From NCBI GenBank assembly GCA_029204045.2, contig CM055076.1:17223902-17287901 (forward strand): 64,000 nt of DNA. The letters run 5' to 3'. This DNA is from Tillandsia leiboldiana. Taxonomy: Eukaryota; Streptophyta; Magnoliopsida; Poales; Bromeliaceae. The notes beneath the pieces were generated by a model. The model saw nothing but the letters and a program-made list of their open reading frames with translations, was not told the origin of the DNA and made no database searches. Of this stretch, positions 1-11,962 are shown piece by piece (position 1 is the first letter of the stretch; every line of letters begins with the position of its first letter). Position numbers and translations under genes: made by a program.

Positions 1-588
1 ATCGCGGCTAGGGTTTTATATAGAACAAAAGGGTTTTGATTTTGTTTTACTTCAATCTTTTGTTCCTAAGTCTCCAGAGCTTCTCTCTCTAGAATTCATC
101 CCATCTTGGAGGCTTCCAAACTCAAGTTCTTCGATTCTAAGTAACGTTTTCTTGATCAAAATCTCGGTTTTTCACAGTTTTCCATGTTCTTCCTCAAAAC
201 GTGATGAAACTGTTGTATCTTTTTCGTTTTGGATTTGTTTTTGATCAAATTTCTTTTGAAATTAGAACTCTGGATAGATTAGTTTTGATTATATGCTAGG
301 TATTCTCCTGATTAACGGATTCTTAGGCTTCGTTTTCTAAAAATTCGGTTTTAGGGCATATAATAGGAATTTCTGAAAATCATGGGATTGATCTATTTTA
401 AAATTCTTTTTGGAAAACTAATTTGATTCTTAGTCTCTCTACACGATAATGATTGTTTAGGTGCAATTTTTCAAATTTTTGAAAATAGACAATTTTTGTC
501 GTATTCTTGAGTTGTTGCTCACAGGATTCTCCTCTTCAAAAACTATAGCAAAATGGTGATCACTTGGGTAATCTTCCTTCTCTCTGCT
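1..588 (+). other. Leader region upstream of the envelope-like ORF
   Basis: No ORF is convincing here. The stretch is AT-rich, opens with a TATA-like stretch (about 15-22) and continues with a pyrimidine-rich leader (about 45-110). It could be the spacer between a lost pol gene and the envelope-like ORF of a Sirevirus, or a promoter and untranslated leader for that ORF. The left end is cut by the window edge, so the two cannot be separated. Confidence 0.3.
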
Positions 589-1959
589 ATGGTGCACACG
601 AGAGCGACTAACAAGCCCAAAAGGGCGAAGAAAGCTCGGGACAATTCGGAGACCGAGACCGAAACCGAAACAGATTCCATTGATTGGGATGAGCTTCAGG
701 TTGAAGCAACTGCTCCCACTGCTTCGAAAGGGAAAGCCCCTGCAAAAACGTCAAAGGCAAAGGCTCCGCCTACCACCGCTGAAAAAGGGAAAGCCCCCAT
801 GGAAACAAGCCCGTTAAAGCCAAAGAAGAAGAGTGTTGCAAGAAAGAGAGGGAGTGCTCGAGGAATATCCATAGAGGAGCCACTTGCTAGCCAGCCTCCT
901 CCACAAGATTTTATCAGCTCTGCAAGGATCAAGGATTTTGAGAAAAGGGAGTGCATTGGCGAAAGCATGTCAATATCAAAGCACTGAAAGAACGATCTAC
1001 ACTCTTTGGGACTCTGTATGAACAACTGGTCTTGGCCCCATCTGCAGTTTCCCTGAGTCCACTAGGGTATTGTCTCCATTCCGTAAGAATGTTTTATCAA
1101 AATGCTTCAAGTCTAATTGATCAGGAGGACGGACAGTCGGGAATTTCAAACATCAGTTAAAAATGTCAAGATCAAAGTCACACCTCAACTGATTGGAGAG
1201 GTGTTAGGGATGAAGGCCAGAGTTGATGGACCTCATTATCTGAAAAGTAAAATCTTCTCCACCAACTCCTGGAGAGTGGTAGTTGATGGAATTTGTCTTC
1301 CAGATACTCTGTCGACAGGAAATTCCGTCTTTTCAAAAGAGCTTCGACCGGAGTATCGCTATGTGAACTTCATTGTTTTCTATAACATTCTTCCAAACAT
1401 GAATACAAAGGTTCTTCGATGGGACAGAATGTTATTTCTTTATCTTCTTGGAAACCCCGCAGCGGCAATGGGAGCAAATTTAAACATTCCTTACCTCATC
1501 TGGTCAAGGATGGCACGCTATGTGGAACATGCTCACCCTACAGAGAGACTCCCCTATCCTATGATAATTATGCGCATCTTTCGGAAATTTAAAGTCGACA
1601 CAAGTGCGAGCTCCTACATGCACAGTCTAGGTACAATCAATGAAACGATAATAGTGAAGTCTCTCTCCACGAAACAAGATGAGCCCCCATCACCTCCTCG
1701 CCGACGAAGAGCACAACCACAAGCAACAACCTCTGCACCGCAAGCAACACCTCCAGTCCCACCAGCACAAGCAGCACATCAAGCACCTCCATCAACTTCC
1801 GATGATGATGCATCGGTTACCTCAATCTATAAAGAACAACAGCGTCTCTCCAACGAGCAAGAACGCATGTCTAACGAGTTCGTTCAGATGAAAGAGGATC
1901 TTAGAGAGGTTAAGAAAGAGCAAGCTTCAATGAACAAGCGCATCAAGAAAATATTTTAG
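589..1959 (+). pseudogene. Sirevirus/Athila-type envelope-like ORF, frameshifted
   Basis: The first segment (from the ATG at 589; another in-frame ATG lies at 553) is basic and low-complexity, with an acidic Glu-Thr repeat and Lys/Ala/Pro-rich stretches. It runs to 987 and continues in other frames at 951-1160 and 1117-1959. The last segment (about 280 codons) resembles the 'putative plant transposon protein' domain found in the third ORF of SIRE/Maximus and Athila elements. It is followed by a Pro/Ala-rich linker and a C-terminal coiled coil rich in Glu, Gln and Lys. At least two frame changes around 960-1150 break it. The downstream purine tract at about 2108 matches a Sirevirus 3' region. 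The family role is unproven; envelope function is only inferred for this class. Confidence 0.6.
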
Positions 1960-2391
1960 AAGCTAGGATGCATCAGTTCTGACGATTCTGCATAATGTTT
2001 TATTCTAATCTTCTCTTTTGCAGGTTTTATGTTATTCCCTCTTAAGCTCTCTAACTTTTGAAACTGTTTTAACTCTTCCTTCTTCTGTAATTTTTGGCTA
2101 ACTTTAGTGACAAAAAGGGGGAGAGAATGAACGTTACACTTTGAACAATGTTTGTGAGAAGAACGTTAAACTTTGAACAACTTTGAAGCTTGAAGGTAAG
2201 TATCACAACTTTTGGTTTTGTATTGATTGCATGCATGTCTTGACTAACTATTCGACTAACTATTTGGGCATGTAATATTACTAACAAGTTGTTTGATTAC
2301 TAACAAAGTTATGACATTTTGAATTTTACTGCTTAGAAGATATGTCGATGTTTGATTGTGATCTTATTACATATCTGAATTCGTGAATGTC
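1960..2391 (+). other. Sirevirus 3' non-coding region with polypurine tract
   Basis: Non-coding tail after the envelope-like ORF. Around 2102-2124 lies a purine run of the form GTGACAAAAAGGGGGAGAG, nearly the same as one on the minus strand near 47327-47343 inside the other Sirevirus-like element. This links the two as the same lineage. The region ends abruptly where the Ty3 element inserted; the last five bases, ATGTC (2387-2391), are one half of its expected target-site duplication. Confidence 0.5.
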
Positions 2392-5099
2392 TGTAATATC
2401 TGCGGGTTTTCAGGGAACGCGGATCTTTTATTTTAATTTTATTTGCACCGCGGTCCGCTTAAGGGGTCGGAAAGGTGGTTATTAATTCCTTGTTTCTGGG
2501 CAGACTGTCGGGGCTCGCGGATATTTTTAGTCAATAAAGCTCGCGAAACGGAGAACGGCGGCGCATTCGGTTTTTGGATTCTGACCCCGGAATCTCCCAG
2601 AATAAATTCCAGAAGACTGTCGGCAGTCCAGGCGACCTAACGCGGTTTTCGAGGCGGACCGGACCCTGGTTTGTGACCAATTGCCCTAACCAACCTATTT
2701 GAGGTTTGGGGGTCAATTCCCACTTTCCTTCTAGACCGACTGTTTTATATCTTGTGGTTGGGGTTAGGGTTCAGACAATTCCCATTCTCGCACCCTAAGC
2801 ATATTTTTTCTGAGCGCGGACGAGGAACCGTCTTTTTCCCCCCCCAACACCATCTCCTTCCCATCGATCGGTGTAGAGAACCGAGGGGCGCGATCGAGGA
2901 GAGGAAGGAACTTCCGCACACTCTTCAAAACCAGGCACGCAAGAACGGGACGATCCCCCTCATTCAACCCTAGCCGACGAAACCGAGGTGAGCCGTGTTT
3001 CGTTCCCTTCTTGTTTCTTGGATCGAGCGAGGGGAGGGAGTCTTGGGGGTTTGGGTGTCCGGAGGTGGGACGCCGATTGCCCTAGGAGACGAGGGGGGGG
3101 CGAGCCACCCGCCGGCAGGGCACCCGCGCGGGCATGATGCCGCGCAGGGCCGCCCGGGCCTGCGGGCAGCCATCTTCCCCCCCTGGGCGCAAGCTGGGTG
3201 CCGCGCGGGGTCTGGCACCGCGCGGGGCAGCCCGCGCATGCGGGCAATGCACCCGCGCGGGCTGGGCGCCGCGCGTGGCCGCCCCGCATGCGGGGGGTGC
3301 CGCGCGGGGTCTGGCACCGCGCGGGGCAGCCCACGCATGCGGGCAGTGACACCGCGCGGGCTGGGCGCCGCGCGGGCCGCCCGCATGCGGGGGCGCCGCA
3401 CGGGGTCTGCACCGGCACGGGGCATCCCGCGCCTGCGGGCAATGCACCCGCGGGGCTGGGCGCCGCGCGGGGCCGCCCACATGCGGGGGGCGCTGCGTGG
3501 GGGTCTGGCACCCGCGCGGGCAGCCCGCGCATGCGGCCAGTGCACCGCGCGGGCAGGCACCCGCGTGCGGCCAGTGCACCGTGCAGGCTGGGCGCCGCGC
3601 GCGGCAGCCCGCATGCGGGGGCGCCGCGCGGGGTCTGGCACCATGCGGGGCGCCGCGCGGGGCAGCCCGTGCATGTGGGCTATGTACCCGCGCGGACTGG
3701 GCGCCGTGCCGGGGCGCCGAGCGGGGCAGCCGTACCTGCGGGCAATGCACACGCGCGGGCAGCATGGCAGCGCGGGGCCATCGTCGTCGCCGGTCGGAGC
3801 CTAGGGCCCGTTCCGAGACGGGAGCCGGATGGTGTTTGTACTCTTCATTGTTCGCATTTAGTGGGTTTTGACTCTCCGCCCGGGGATCCCTTTTTGTAGT
3901 TTCGAGGAGCGTGCCGGGACGCGGAAGAGTCGAGCGTTGATCGCTACAAGCGACAGGTGGTTTTAATTTGGTACTTAGCGCCGGCTTCCGGCGGTCGTTT
4001 ACTCTTGATTTCACACGATGTAGCTAACATGATAGCGGTTATAGCTTTTCTCGTGATTATACATTATGTTGCTAACACGATAGCGGTTGTAGCTTATTCT
4101 TGAGTACTATTGGTATTGTTGGTTACTTTGCTCGGGGCTGCAGCACAGCGCACCCGCAGGTTTGGCCACCGCAAAGGGTGCGCTTTTTCAGAAAAGTGGT
4201 CCATGACCCGTGTACTCCCAGAGGACGAAGTGGGGCCCCTGTAGTTGTCGGCTTGGATGCGCCAAGGTGTGAGCGGTGCGACCCGTCGGTTTAGTTGTCT
4301 GTCGTGGGAGCGGTGCGACCCACTCGGTTTAGTTGTCCGACTTGGGCGCGGTGCGATCCGTCGGTGTAGTTGTCCGACGGGATCAGGCATTGCAGGTTTA
4401 CAGGTGCTCGTTTTACTTTTCCCTCTGCGAGGGTGGTTGCTCCGATAGGCTACGGTTGGACGTGTTTCTTTACCTTGCTTTGTTATTATCATTTTGTTTA
4501 GGTCGCTGACTTCCCACTTGCGAACAGGGTCCTACAGGGGGGAGAGTTAGGCGACGGTGAGGCCACGGCAGGAGGTCTGAGTCCGTGGAGACCTGAACAG
4601 TATTTTCTCTCTTTCTTTCGCATTCCATTTACTGTTTGTAGACTATGGTGTGGTTTCTCGATACCCTGCGTGGGTCGGTGTGGATGTCGGTATGGTGAAT
4701 AATAATTGTTTATTTTATTTACATCTCTGTGGGCCACTTTGGAAAATAAAAGAGCAAACAAAAGAAAAGAGTACGAAAACTACTTTCAAAAATATGGGTG
4801 CCGGGTGGGCGCCGTTCAAAACCTTGTGGTATATCCTTTCAAACTGATCGGCCGTGAGATTTGTTCAGCGAATTGTGAATGGTTGTATGTCTGGATTGTT
4901 GTGATTGAATGTTTACCCGTTTTCGGACATTGTACAAGCCGCGACGCCGGTGCATATACAGGGGGGACTCTGTTCGTTTGTAGAGTGATCCTTTATATGC
5001 GGCGGATCTGGGCACGCGCCGGGGAAGAAGGTTTTTCAAAAAAAAAAATACATACCTTTGTAATGCGTTTCCGCTAAAAATATCCCTGGGGGCGTGACA
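2392..5099 (+). repeat. 5' LTR of Ty3 element 1
   Basis: Begins TGTAATATC and ends GGCGTGACA immediately before a tRNA-Met primer-site remnant. It is 2.7 kb long. A TATA-like stretch (TTTTATATC) near 2742 is followed by a C-rich leader and then a GC-rich tandem-repeat block. Its first 300 bases are recognisably homologous to the 3' LTR copy at 10218 and, more distantly, to the LTR ends of the element at 11435-19717. Confidence 0.85.
3110..3790 (+). repeat. GC-rich minisatellite in LTR leader, unit about 97 bp
   Basis: The phrase GGGGTCTGGCACC recurs at about 3207, 3306, 3402 (variant), 3500 and 3630, giving a period near 96-99 bp for four units and a longer fifth. Each unit contains GCATGCGG and GGGCGCCGCGCG. 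Long ORFs on both strands here are by-products of GC richness and absence of stop codons, not genes. Confidence 0.8.
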
Positions 5100-5107
5100 G
5101 ATTAAGA

Positions 5108-5118
5108 TAGTATCAGAG
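5108..5118 (+). other. Degenerate primer-binding site (tRNA-Met type), element 1
   Basis: TAGTATCAGAG lies eight bases after the LTR end and differs by one base from the usual TGGTATCAGAG, which pairs with the 3' end of initiator tRNA-Met. Confidence 0.75.
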
Positions 5119-5320
5119 ACCCCTTAGCTTTCAATCACAACAATTGGTGCCGACGTCCACAGAATACCTCACTTAACTACAAAGGAATGGAATGGATAGG
5201 TCATAGGAGAGTAGGACGCGAGTGATCGAGTGGGGGAACGAGTCCGGGTCCTTTTCTCTCGATAAGTGGTTCGTTGTTTGTTAGCGGAGCCTAGAGCTGA
5301 CTTATGTTTTGTGTACAGAC

Positions 5321-8300
5321 ATGCCCGTACTAGATCATTCGGCCGGAATACAGGGGCAGACGCGACGACGTCGACGACCGCAGAGAACCAAGCTCCTGCG
5401 ACCACAACTGAGGGAGATGCGGGGGAGCTGGCGACTCTCACGGCTCACGTACGTCGTTGACGCAGCAACAACCGCCGCGCGCGACAGTGACGGTCGCCAC
5501 CCGCCCCCTCCGCAGGGGCCAGGCGCGCCGATGACGGTGGTCAGCGCAGGAGTGGCCCCTACAGCGGACTACCCCGCGGACGAGGTACCACCACCCCATA
5601 CGACGACACCATCGGCGGTAACCGCAGACAGCAACTGCGGCACCCGGCCGCCGGGAAGCAGCGGCCGGGGGTACCTCGGGGAGACCGTGGTCACCCCTTC
5701 CCCTCCTTTGCCCCCGCCGCCGCCACGGGGGAGGGGTCAGCTCCGCTGACTGAGCGGGACCGCGTGCGGGCCAACCTGGCCGACTTTAGGAAGTACGACC
5801 CACCCACGTTCGAAGGGGAGACGACTGATCCCTGGGTCGTTGAGAAGTGGGTGGGATCGATGGAAAAGTTATTTGAGGACTTACTCATGGAGGATAGCGA
5901 GCGGGTTCCCCTGGCGGTTCACTTCTTGGAGGGGAACGCCCGCTTATGGTAGAAGACGGTACGCCCTGACCCCACAAAGGGCACCGCCGTACTTCCGTCA
6001 TGGACGGTGTTCAAACAGGAGCTGTTTGGAGCCTTCTTCACAAGCAGCGTTAAAAAGAAGTTGGAGGATGACCTGAACCACATCCAGCAGGGGAGTAAGA
6101 CAGTGATGGCATATCAGCGCGAATTTGTAAGACTGGCCAACTGCGTCCCTTTCGTGATAAGGGACGAGTCCCACAAGGCGCAACTTTTCGTGGACGGGTT
6201 ACGGAGTGATATTTTCAAAGTGGTGCAAGCAGCCGATTTGCACACCTTTTCAGAAAGTGGTCGACAGGGCCACGGTGGTGGAGCGCGGGTTCGCCGTTAC
6301 ACGCGCCAGGAGGGAGGGCCCGGCGCGCCATGAGGAAAGGAAGCGACCGCAGCAGTACTCTGGGGGAGGCTCTTCGAGTGGAAGCCGACCCCCCAAGCGG
6401 TGGAGGCCACAGTCGGGACCTCGGAGCGCACCGGCAGGAGGGCCGGGGACAGGAGACAGGCCTTGCGTTATTTGTGGGGGAGGGCACCGAGTGGGAGATT
6501 GCCCCCAAAGGGGTGACCACTGCTTCCGATGCGGCAAACCGGGGCACTTTCGTCGCAACTGCCCCTTAGCCTGGGGATCTGCGTCCTCTGCAGCTTCTAC
6601 GCCCACGCCACAGTTGTCAGGGCGGGGGAAAGCTCCTATGGGGTCGACTTCTAGACCCCCTGTACCACGGCGGGAGGAGGATAGGCAACCACAACCTGGC
6701 GGGCGGGTTTTCTCGATGACCCGCCAAGAGACGGACCCGCCGGAGGACGCTCTTGCAGGTATTACTTCTGTTTCAAACACCCGCGCTAGAACTCTTTTGA
6801 TACCGGAGCAACACACTCTTTCATTTCTAGTGATTTCGTCTTTGTGCATGGTCTTGGGGTGGTGCCCCTCCAAAATCGTTTGACGGTCCAAACGGCGGGG
6901 GGGTGTTGGAGGCGGTCAGCTTTGTGGCCGCCTGCCCGATCAAACTAGGGCGAATGGCTTGCCCTGGGGATTTGGCGGTAATTCCCCTGAAGGAGTATGA
7001 CGTAGTGTTGGGCATGGATTGGCTCTCAAAGTACCAAGTGCTCATCGATTGTGAGAAGCGGATGGTACAATTACAAGAACCGAGCTTCCCTGAGAATATG
7101 TACCTGGCGTGTAAGAGCATTTCCTTCCCAGCAATCATCTAATCGACACGGGCTAGAAGATTGGTGGAGGGGTGTGTGTGTGCCTACTTGGCATCGGTGG
7201 ATCTGGTTACCCGACCCTCGGCGACACCTTCAGACATCCCCAGTGGTGAGGGATTTTCCCGATGTCTTCCCGACGAAACTGCCCGGGATACCCCCTGAAC
7301 GAGAGGTGGTGTTCCCTATCGAACTCTTACCGGGTACTCAACCTATCACGAGGCGCCCTACCGAATGGCCTTCGCAGAGTTGAAAGAGCTTAAGGCGCAA
7401 CTGGAGGACCTCTTAGACAAAGGTTTATCAGACCGAGGTGTCACCCTGGGGCGCACCGGTACTCTTTGTACGGAAGAAAGACAGAAGCCTGCGTCTCTGC
7501 ATCGACTACACAGGGGATAAACAAGGTTACAGTAAAGAATAAGTACCCCCTGCCCAGAATAGACGACCTCTTCGACCAGTTGCGAGGAGCAACGGTGTTC
7601 TCAAAGATTGACCTATAATCGGGCTACCATCAGCTTCGGTTCGGAACGAAGACATCCCGAGACCGCCTTCCGACCCGGTACGGCCACTACGAGTTCACGG
7701 TTATGCCGTTCGGCTTACTAACGAACGCCCCGCGGTCTTTATGGATATGATGAACCGGATATTCAGACCATTCCTAGACCGGTTCGTATGGTCTTCATCG
7801 ACGACATACTGATCTATTCACCCCCACCGACGAGGAGCACGAGGACCATTTACGAACGATTCTCCAACCCTCAGGGAGAAGAAGCTGTTCGCTAAGCTCA
7901 AAAAGTGTGAATTCTGGCTACGCGAGGTGGGATTCCTAGGGACGTGATTTCGGCGAAGGGAATCGCCGTGGACCCCAAGAAGGTGGAATCGGTGATGGAC
8001 TGGCAGCCGCCGACGACGGTGACGGAGATCCGCAGTTCCCTGGGCCTGGCAGGATATTACAGAAGCTTCGTCGAAGGTTTCGCGCGAAAATTGCTACCCC
8101 TTTGAACCGGTTGACCAAGAAAAGGGGAAGTTTATATGACGGCGAAATGCCAGGAGAGCTTTGAGGAACTAAAAAGAAGGCTGACCAGGGGCCCCAATAC
8201 TTGTACGACCAATACCCCGGGGGACTATGAAGTGTACTGCGACCTCATCAGGATCGGCCTTGGGGTGTATTGATGCAACAGGGAAAGTAATAGCCTATGC

Positions 8301-10140
8301 TTCCAGGTAACTGAAGGATTACGAAAGGAATTAACCCGATACACGATTTGGACTGGCTGCAGTGGTCTTTGTTCTAAAGTTATGGAGCCACTATCTCTTT
8401 GTTGTCCACTGTAACGTCTTTTCAGACCACCAAAGTCTTAAGTATCTGTTCACCCAAAGGAGCTAAATTTTCGGCAGAGGCGTGGCTTGAATTATTGAAG
8501 GATTCGATCTAACGATTCAATACTATCCCGGGAAAGCAAACGTGGTTGGCAGACGCTTTGAGCCGAAAGGGGCAACCGGAAGAGGCGTCGGCACGCGCGA
8601 TAACTGAGCAGAGCACCTTGATCGCGGAATCTCACGACTGAAGTTGGAGGTGGTACCAGCGGGCAACAGTCGCACAACTGATAGCTTTGGTGGTCAAGCC
8701 GACCCGCTTTTTCGAGAAAATCCGAGAAGGACAACAGCGGACCGCACTTACAGCTCGTGCGAGAACAAGATTCCCCGGACCAGGAGAAACGACTTCCGCA
8801 GTGGGAGGGGACGGCATCATGCGGTTTCCGCTGGCATTTTTCTGTGTACCGGATTCCGCCGGAATTGAAGGAGGAAATTCCTGGCAGAGGCACACCGCGC
8901 TCCTTATGCGGCGCATCCAGGGGCACGAAGATGTACAGGGACCTCAGCAGACCTTCCTGGTGCCCCAAGCTGAAGGAGGGATTGTGACAACGACATGTAG
9001 CTCATTGCCTTGGTATGTCAGCAGCATAAGGCAAGCATCATCGGCCGGCGAGAAAGTTACAGCCCTTACCGTGCCGAGAGTGGAAGTGGATCAGATCACC
9101 ATGGACTTTCGTCACTGGATTCCCACGTTCCACAGCAGGGTCACGACCGCGATTTGGGTCTTGTGGACCGGCTAAACCCAAGTCGGCACATTTCCTGCCC
9201 ATACCACACAACCTGGACCAGAGAGAGTTTGGCTCAAGTCTACCTCACAGCGAGATCGTGGAGCTGCATGGAGTGCCGGCATCGATCACCTCGGACCAAG
9301 GACCACCCGCTTTTTCTCAAAGTTTTGGGCAGAGCCTACAGCAAGCCCTGGGGACCAAGGCTACATTTCAGCACAGCCTTTCACCCTCAGACGGAACGGA
9401 CAGTCGGAGCGATGATTCAGACCCTCGAGGACCTGCTTCGCGCCTGTGTACTTGATGGGGGATCCGATTGGGCACGCTACCTACCCCTCGTGGAATTCGC
9501 CTACAACAATAGCTACCAGGGCCCAGCATCAATGGCCCCCTACGAAGCCTTATATGGGATACGCTGCCGATCCCCGATCTGTTGGGGACGACTTGGGTGA
9601 AACGGAAAGTTCCTGGGACCCAACTTGGTGGAAGAGACTGAAGAAGAAGGTACGCCTCATCAGCAGCGTTTTACTGACCGCCCAAAGCCGACAGAAGAGC
9701 TACGCAGATCCGCCGCGATTTGGAATTTCAAGTGGGAGAGCACGTGTTCTTACGGTCTCGCCATCCAGAGGGATCAGGCGTTTCGGGCTGAAGGGCAAGT
9801 TGACCCACGATTCGTGGGGCCATTTGAGATCCTTGGAAGCGCATTGGCCGCAGTGGCGTACCCGCCTGGCCCTACCGCCTAACCTCGACCGAGTTCCACA
9901 ATGTTTTTACCACGTGTCCATGCTCCGAAATATCGTTTTCCGACTCGTCACACGTGTTTGGACGTCTCCGCGCATGCGAGCGCTCAAGGAGGTACCTAAG
10001 CTCCTGATGAAAACCCCCGGCGTATCCTACAAGAGAAAGCAAGTGCTTGCGGAACCGCGTCCTCCCCTACGTGAAGGTGCTCTGGAGAAACCAGGAGGAA
10101 CGAGACGCGACGTGGGAGCTGGAGTAAAAAAATGATGGAG
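5321..10140 (+). pseudogene. Degenerate Ty3/gypsy gag-pol of element 1
   Basis: The start codon region reads ATGCCCGTACTAG where the intact relative has ATGGCCCGTACTAG, so the frame is lost at codon two. In order I can follow gag (about 5760-6240), two zinc-knuckle motifs (about 6460-6570), a protease motif that still reads D-T-G-A (about 6800), RT fragments (7250-8150), RNase H remnants (8220-8560), the integrase zinc region (8850-9010), the integrase core (9090-9400) and the C-terminal region to 10140. A Trp-to-stop change occurs at 5950, and frameshifts come every one or two hundred bases from about 7380. It cannot encode a working polyprotein. Many lesions are single-base indels, so sequencing error may add to true decay. 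Confidence 0.85.
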
Positions 10141-10217
10141 TGCTACCCCGTCTTTTCAACACCGGCAACCCGGAATTGAGTTTTCGGGTATGAAACTCAT
10201 TTTTAAGAGGTAAGTGG

Positions 10218-11334
10218 TGTAATATCTTGAGGGTTTTCCGGGAACCCGGATCTTTTTAATTTAATTTTATTTGCAACCGCGTCCCTCTAAGGGGTCGGAA
10301 AGGTGGTTATGATTTCTTATTTCTGGGCTACTGTCCGGGGCTCGCGGGTATTTTTTAGTCAATAAGCTCGCGAAACGGCAGAACGCGGCGCAATCGGCTT
10401 TGGATTCTGACCCAGAATCTCCCATAATCAATTCCAGAAGACTGCCGGCAGTCTAGGCGACTTAACGCAGTTTTCGAGGCAAACCGGACCCTGGTTTGTG
10501 ACCAATTGCCTAATCAACCTATTTGAGGTTTGGGGTCAATTCCCACTTTCCTTCTAGACCGATTGTTTTTTTATATCTTGTGGTTTGGGGTTAGCGGTTC
10601 AGACATTCCCATTCTCGCACCCAAAGCATATTTTTTCTGAGCGCGGACGGGGACCGTCTTTTTCCCTCCCCAACACACCCATCGCCCTGCCATCGATCGG
10701 CTTAGAGAACCGAGGGCGCATCGAGGAGAGGGAGGAACTCCGCACACTCTTCGAAAACCGGGCCACGCAAGAACGGGGCGATCCCCATCTTCAACCCTAG
10801 CCGACGAAACCGAGGTACCGTGTTTTTCGTTCCCTTCTTGTTTCTGGATCGAGCGAGGGGGAGGGAGTTCTAGGGGGTTTGGTGGTCCGGGGTGGTGACC
10901 CGATTGCCCTTAGGGACGAGGGGGGGCGAGCCCCACCCGCCGGCAGGGCACCCGCCTGCTGGCGCCGCGCGGGGCCGCCCGCATAGCGGGGCGCCGCCGT
11001 GGGTGTCTGGCACCCGCGCGGGGCAGCCCGGCATGCGGCCATTGCACGCTCGGGGCAGGCCCGCGCATAGCGGCCAGTGCACCCGCGCGTGATGGGCGCC
11101 GCGCCGGGCCGTCCGCAATGCGGTGGCGCCGCGCGGGTCCTGCACCCATGCGGGGCGCCGCGCGGGGCAGTCCGCGCATGCGGCTATGTACCCGTGCGAC
11201 CTGGGCACCGTGCGGGGAGCCGACGTGCGGCCGTACCTGCGGGCAGTGCACACTGCGTGGGACGGGCAGCAGGCAGCGCGGGGCCATCATCGTCGCCGTC
11301 GGAGCCGAGGGCCCATTCCGAGAAGGGAGCCGGA
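10218..11334 (+). repeat. 3' LTR of Ty3 element 1 (truncated by gap)
   Basis: Starts TGTAATATC after the tail of gag-pol and repeats the 5' LTR order, including the C-rich leader and GC-rich block (about 10920-11300). It is lost at the N run at 11335. Small indels separate it from the 5' copy throughout. Confidence 0.8.
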
Positions 11335-11434
11335 NNNNNNNNNNNNNNNNNNNNNNNNNNNNNNNNNNNNNNNNNNNNNNNNNNNNNNNNNNNNNNNNNN
11401 NNNNNNNNNNNNNNNNNNNNNNNNNNNNNNNNNN
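11335..11434. other. Scaffold gap (100 N)
   Basis: Exactly 100 N. It falls inside the GC-rich repeat of one LTR and resumes inside the 3' LTR of a different, opposite-strand element, so an unknown amount of sequence is missing. Confidence 0.95.
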
Positions 11435-11925
11435 GGGGTACGGTTCGTCTAAGGGAGGAGTAGGGGAATTATGAAGGTCCAACCCTAAATTCCCCAAAAG
11501 GAACTAATTAATTAATTAGCTGGTCTGGTGCAAAAAGGGACTTGACCCAAAAACCCCAAACTACAAAAAAATTAAACGATCGAGACGTGGGTTGCGGGAA
11601 GATTAAACCCAAACCCCCGGTCAACAGGAATGAGGATTTCGGGTTCGTACCTGGATCCGGCATGCCTCGAAAATCGTGCCGGTCACCTGGGCTGCAACCA
11701 AACTTCCAGAATTTATTCTGGGAGCATCCGGGGTCGGAAAATAAATCCGGTCGCGCCGCCGCGCTCCGTTTCGCGAGCTCTATTGCCTAAAAATACCCGC
11801 GAGCCCCGACGGTCTGCCAAGAAAAGAAGAAAAAGATCACGCACCAGACCCCCCCCCAGGCGCACAAGATGTAAGTACAACCAATTCAGGAACACCAAGA
11901 TAACTCTAAACCAGTGGTTGCTACA
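11435..11925 (-). repeat. 3' LTR of element 2 (partial)
   Basis: On the minus strand this begins TGTAGCAACC at 11925. A purine-rich tract (AAGAGGTGAGTGG on the minus strand) lies immediately upstream of it at 11926-11938. Only its first 491 bases are present before the gap. They match 19228-19717 closely. Confidence 0.9.
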
Positions 11926-11962
11926 CCACTCACCTCTTAAAAACGAGTTTCGTCCTCGAAAC

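Larger units (their letters stand above)
2392..11334 (+). mobile_element. Old Ty3/gypsy (Tekay/Del-like) element 1, broken by scaffold gap
   Basis: The layout is a 5' LTR (2392-5099), a primer-binding-site remnant, a degenerate gag-pol, and a 3' LTR starting at 10218 and lost in the N gap. The two LTR starts (2392 and 10218) align but differ at many single bases and small indels. Together with the wrecked coding region this marks an old insertion. Gag, zinc-knuckle, RT and integrase motifs match those of the intact minus-strand element at 11435-19717, so the two belong to one lineage although their LTRs have diverged. Confidence 0.85.

Noticed and set aside
2960..3900. Long overlapping Ala/Arg/Gly/Pro-rich ORFs on both strands (up to 310 codons)
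   Set aside because: They lie in a GC-rich minisatellite with few stop codons in any frame. No start context, domain or codon signal; all six frames look alike.
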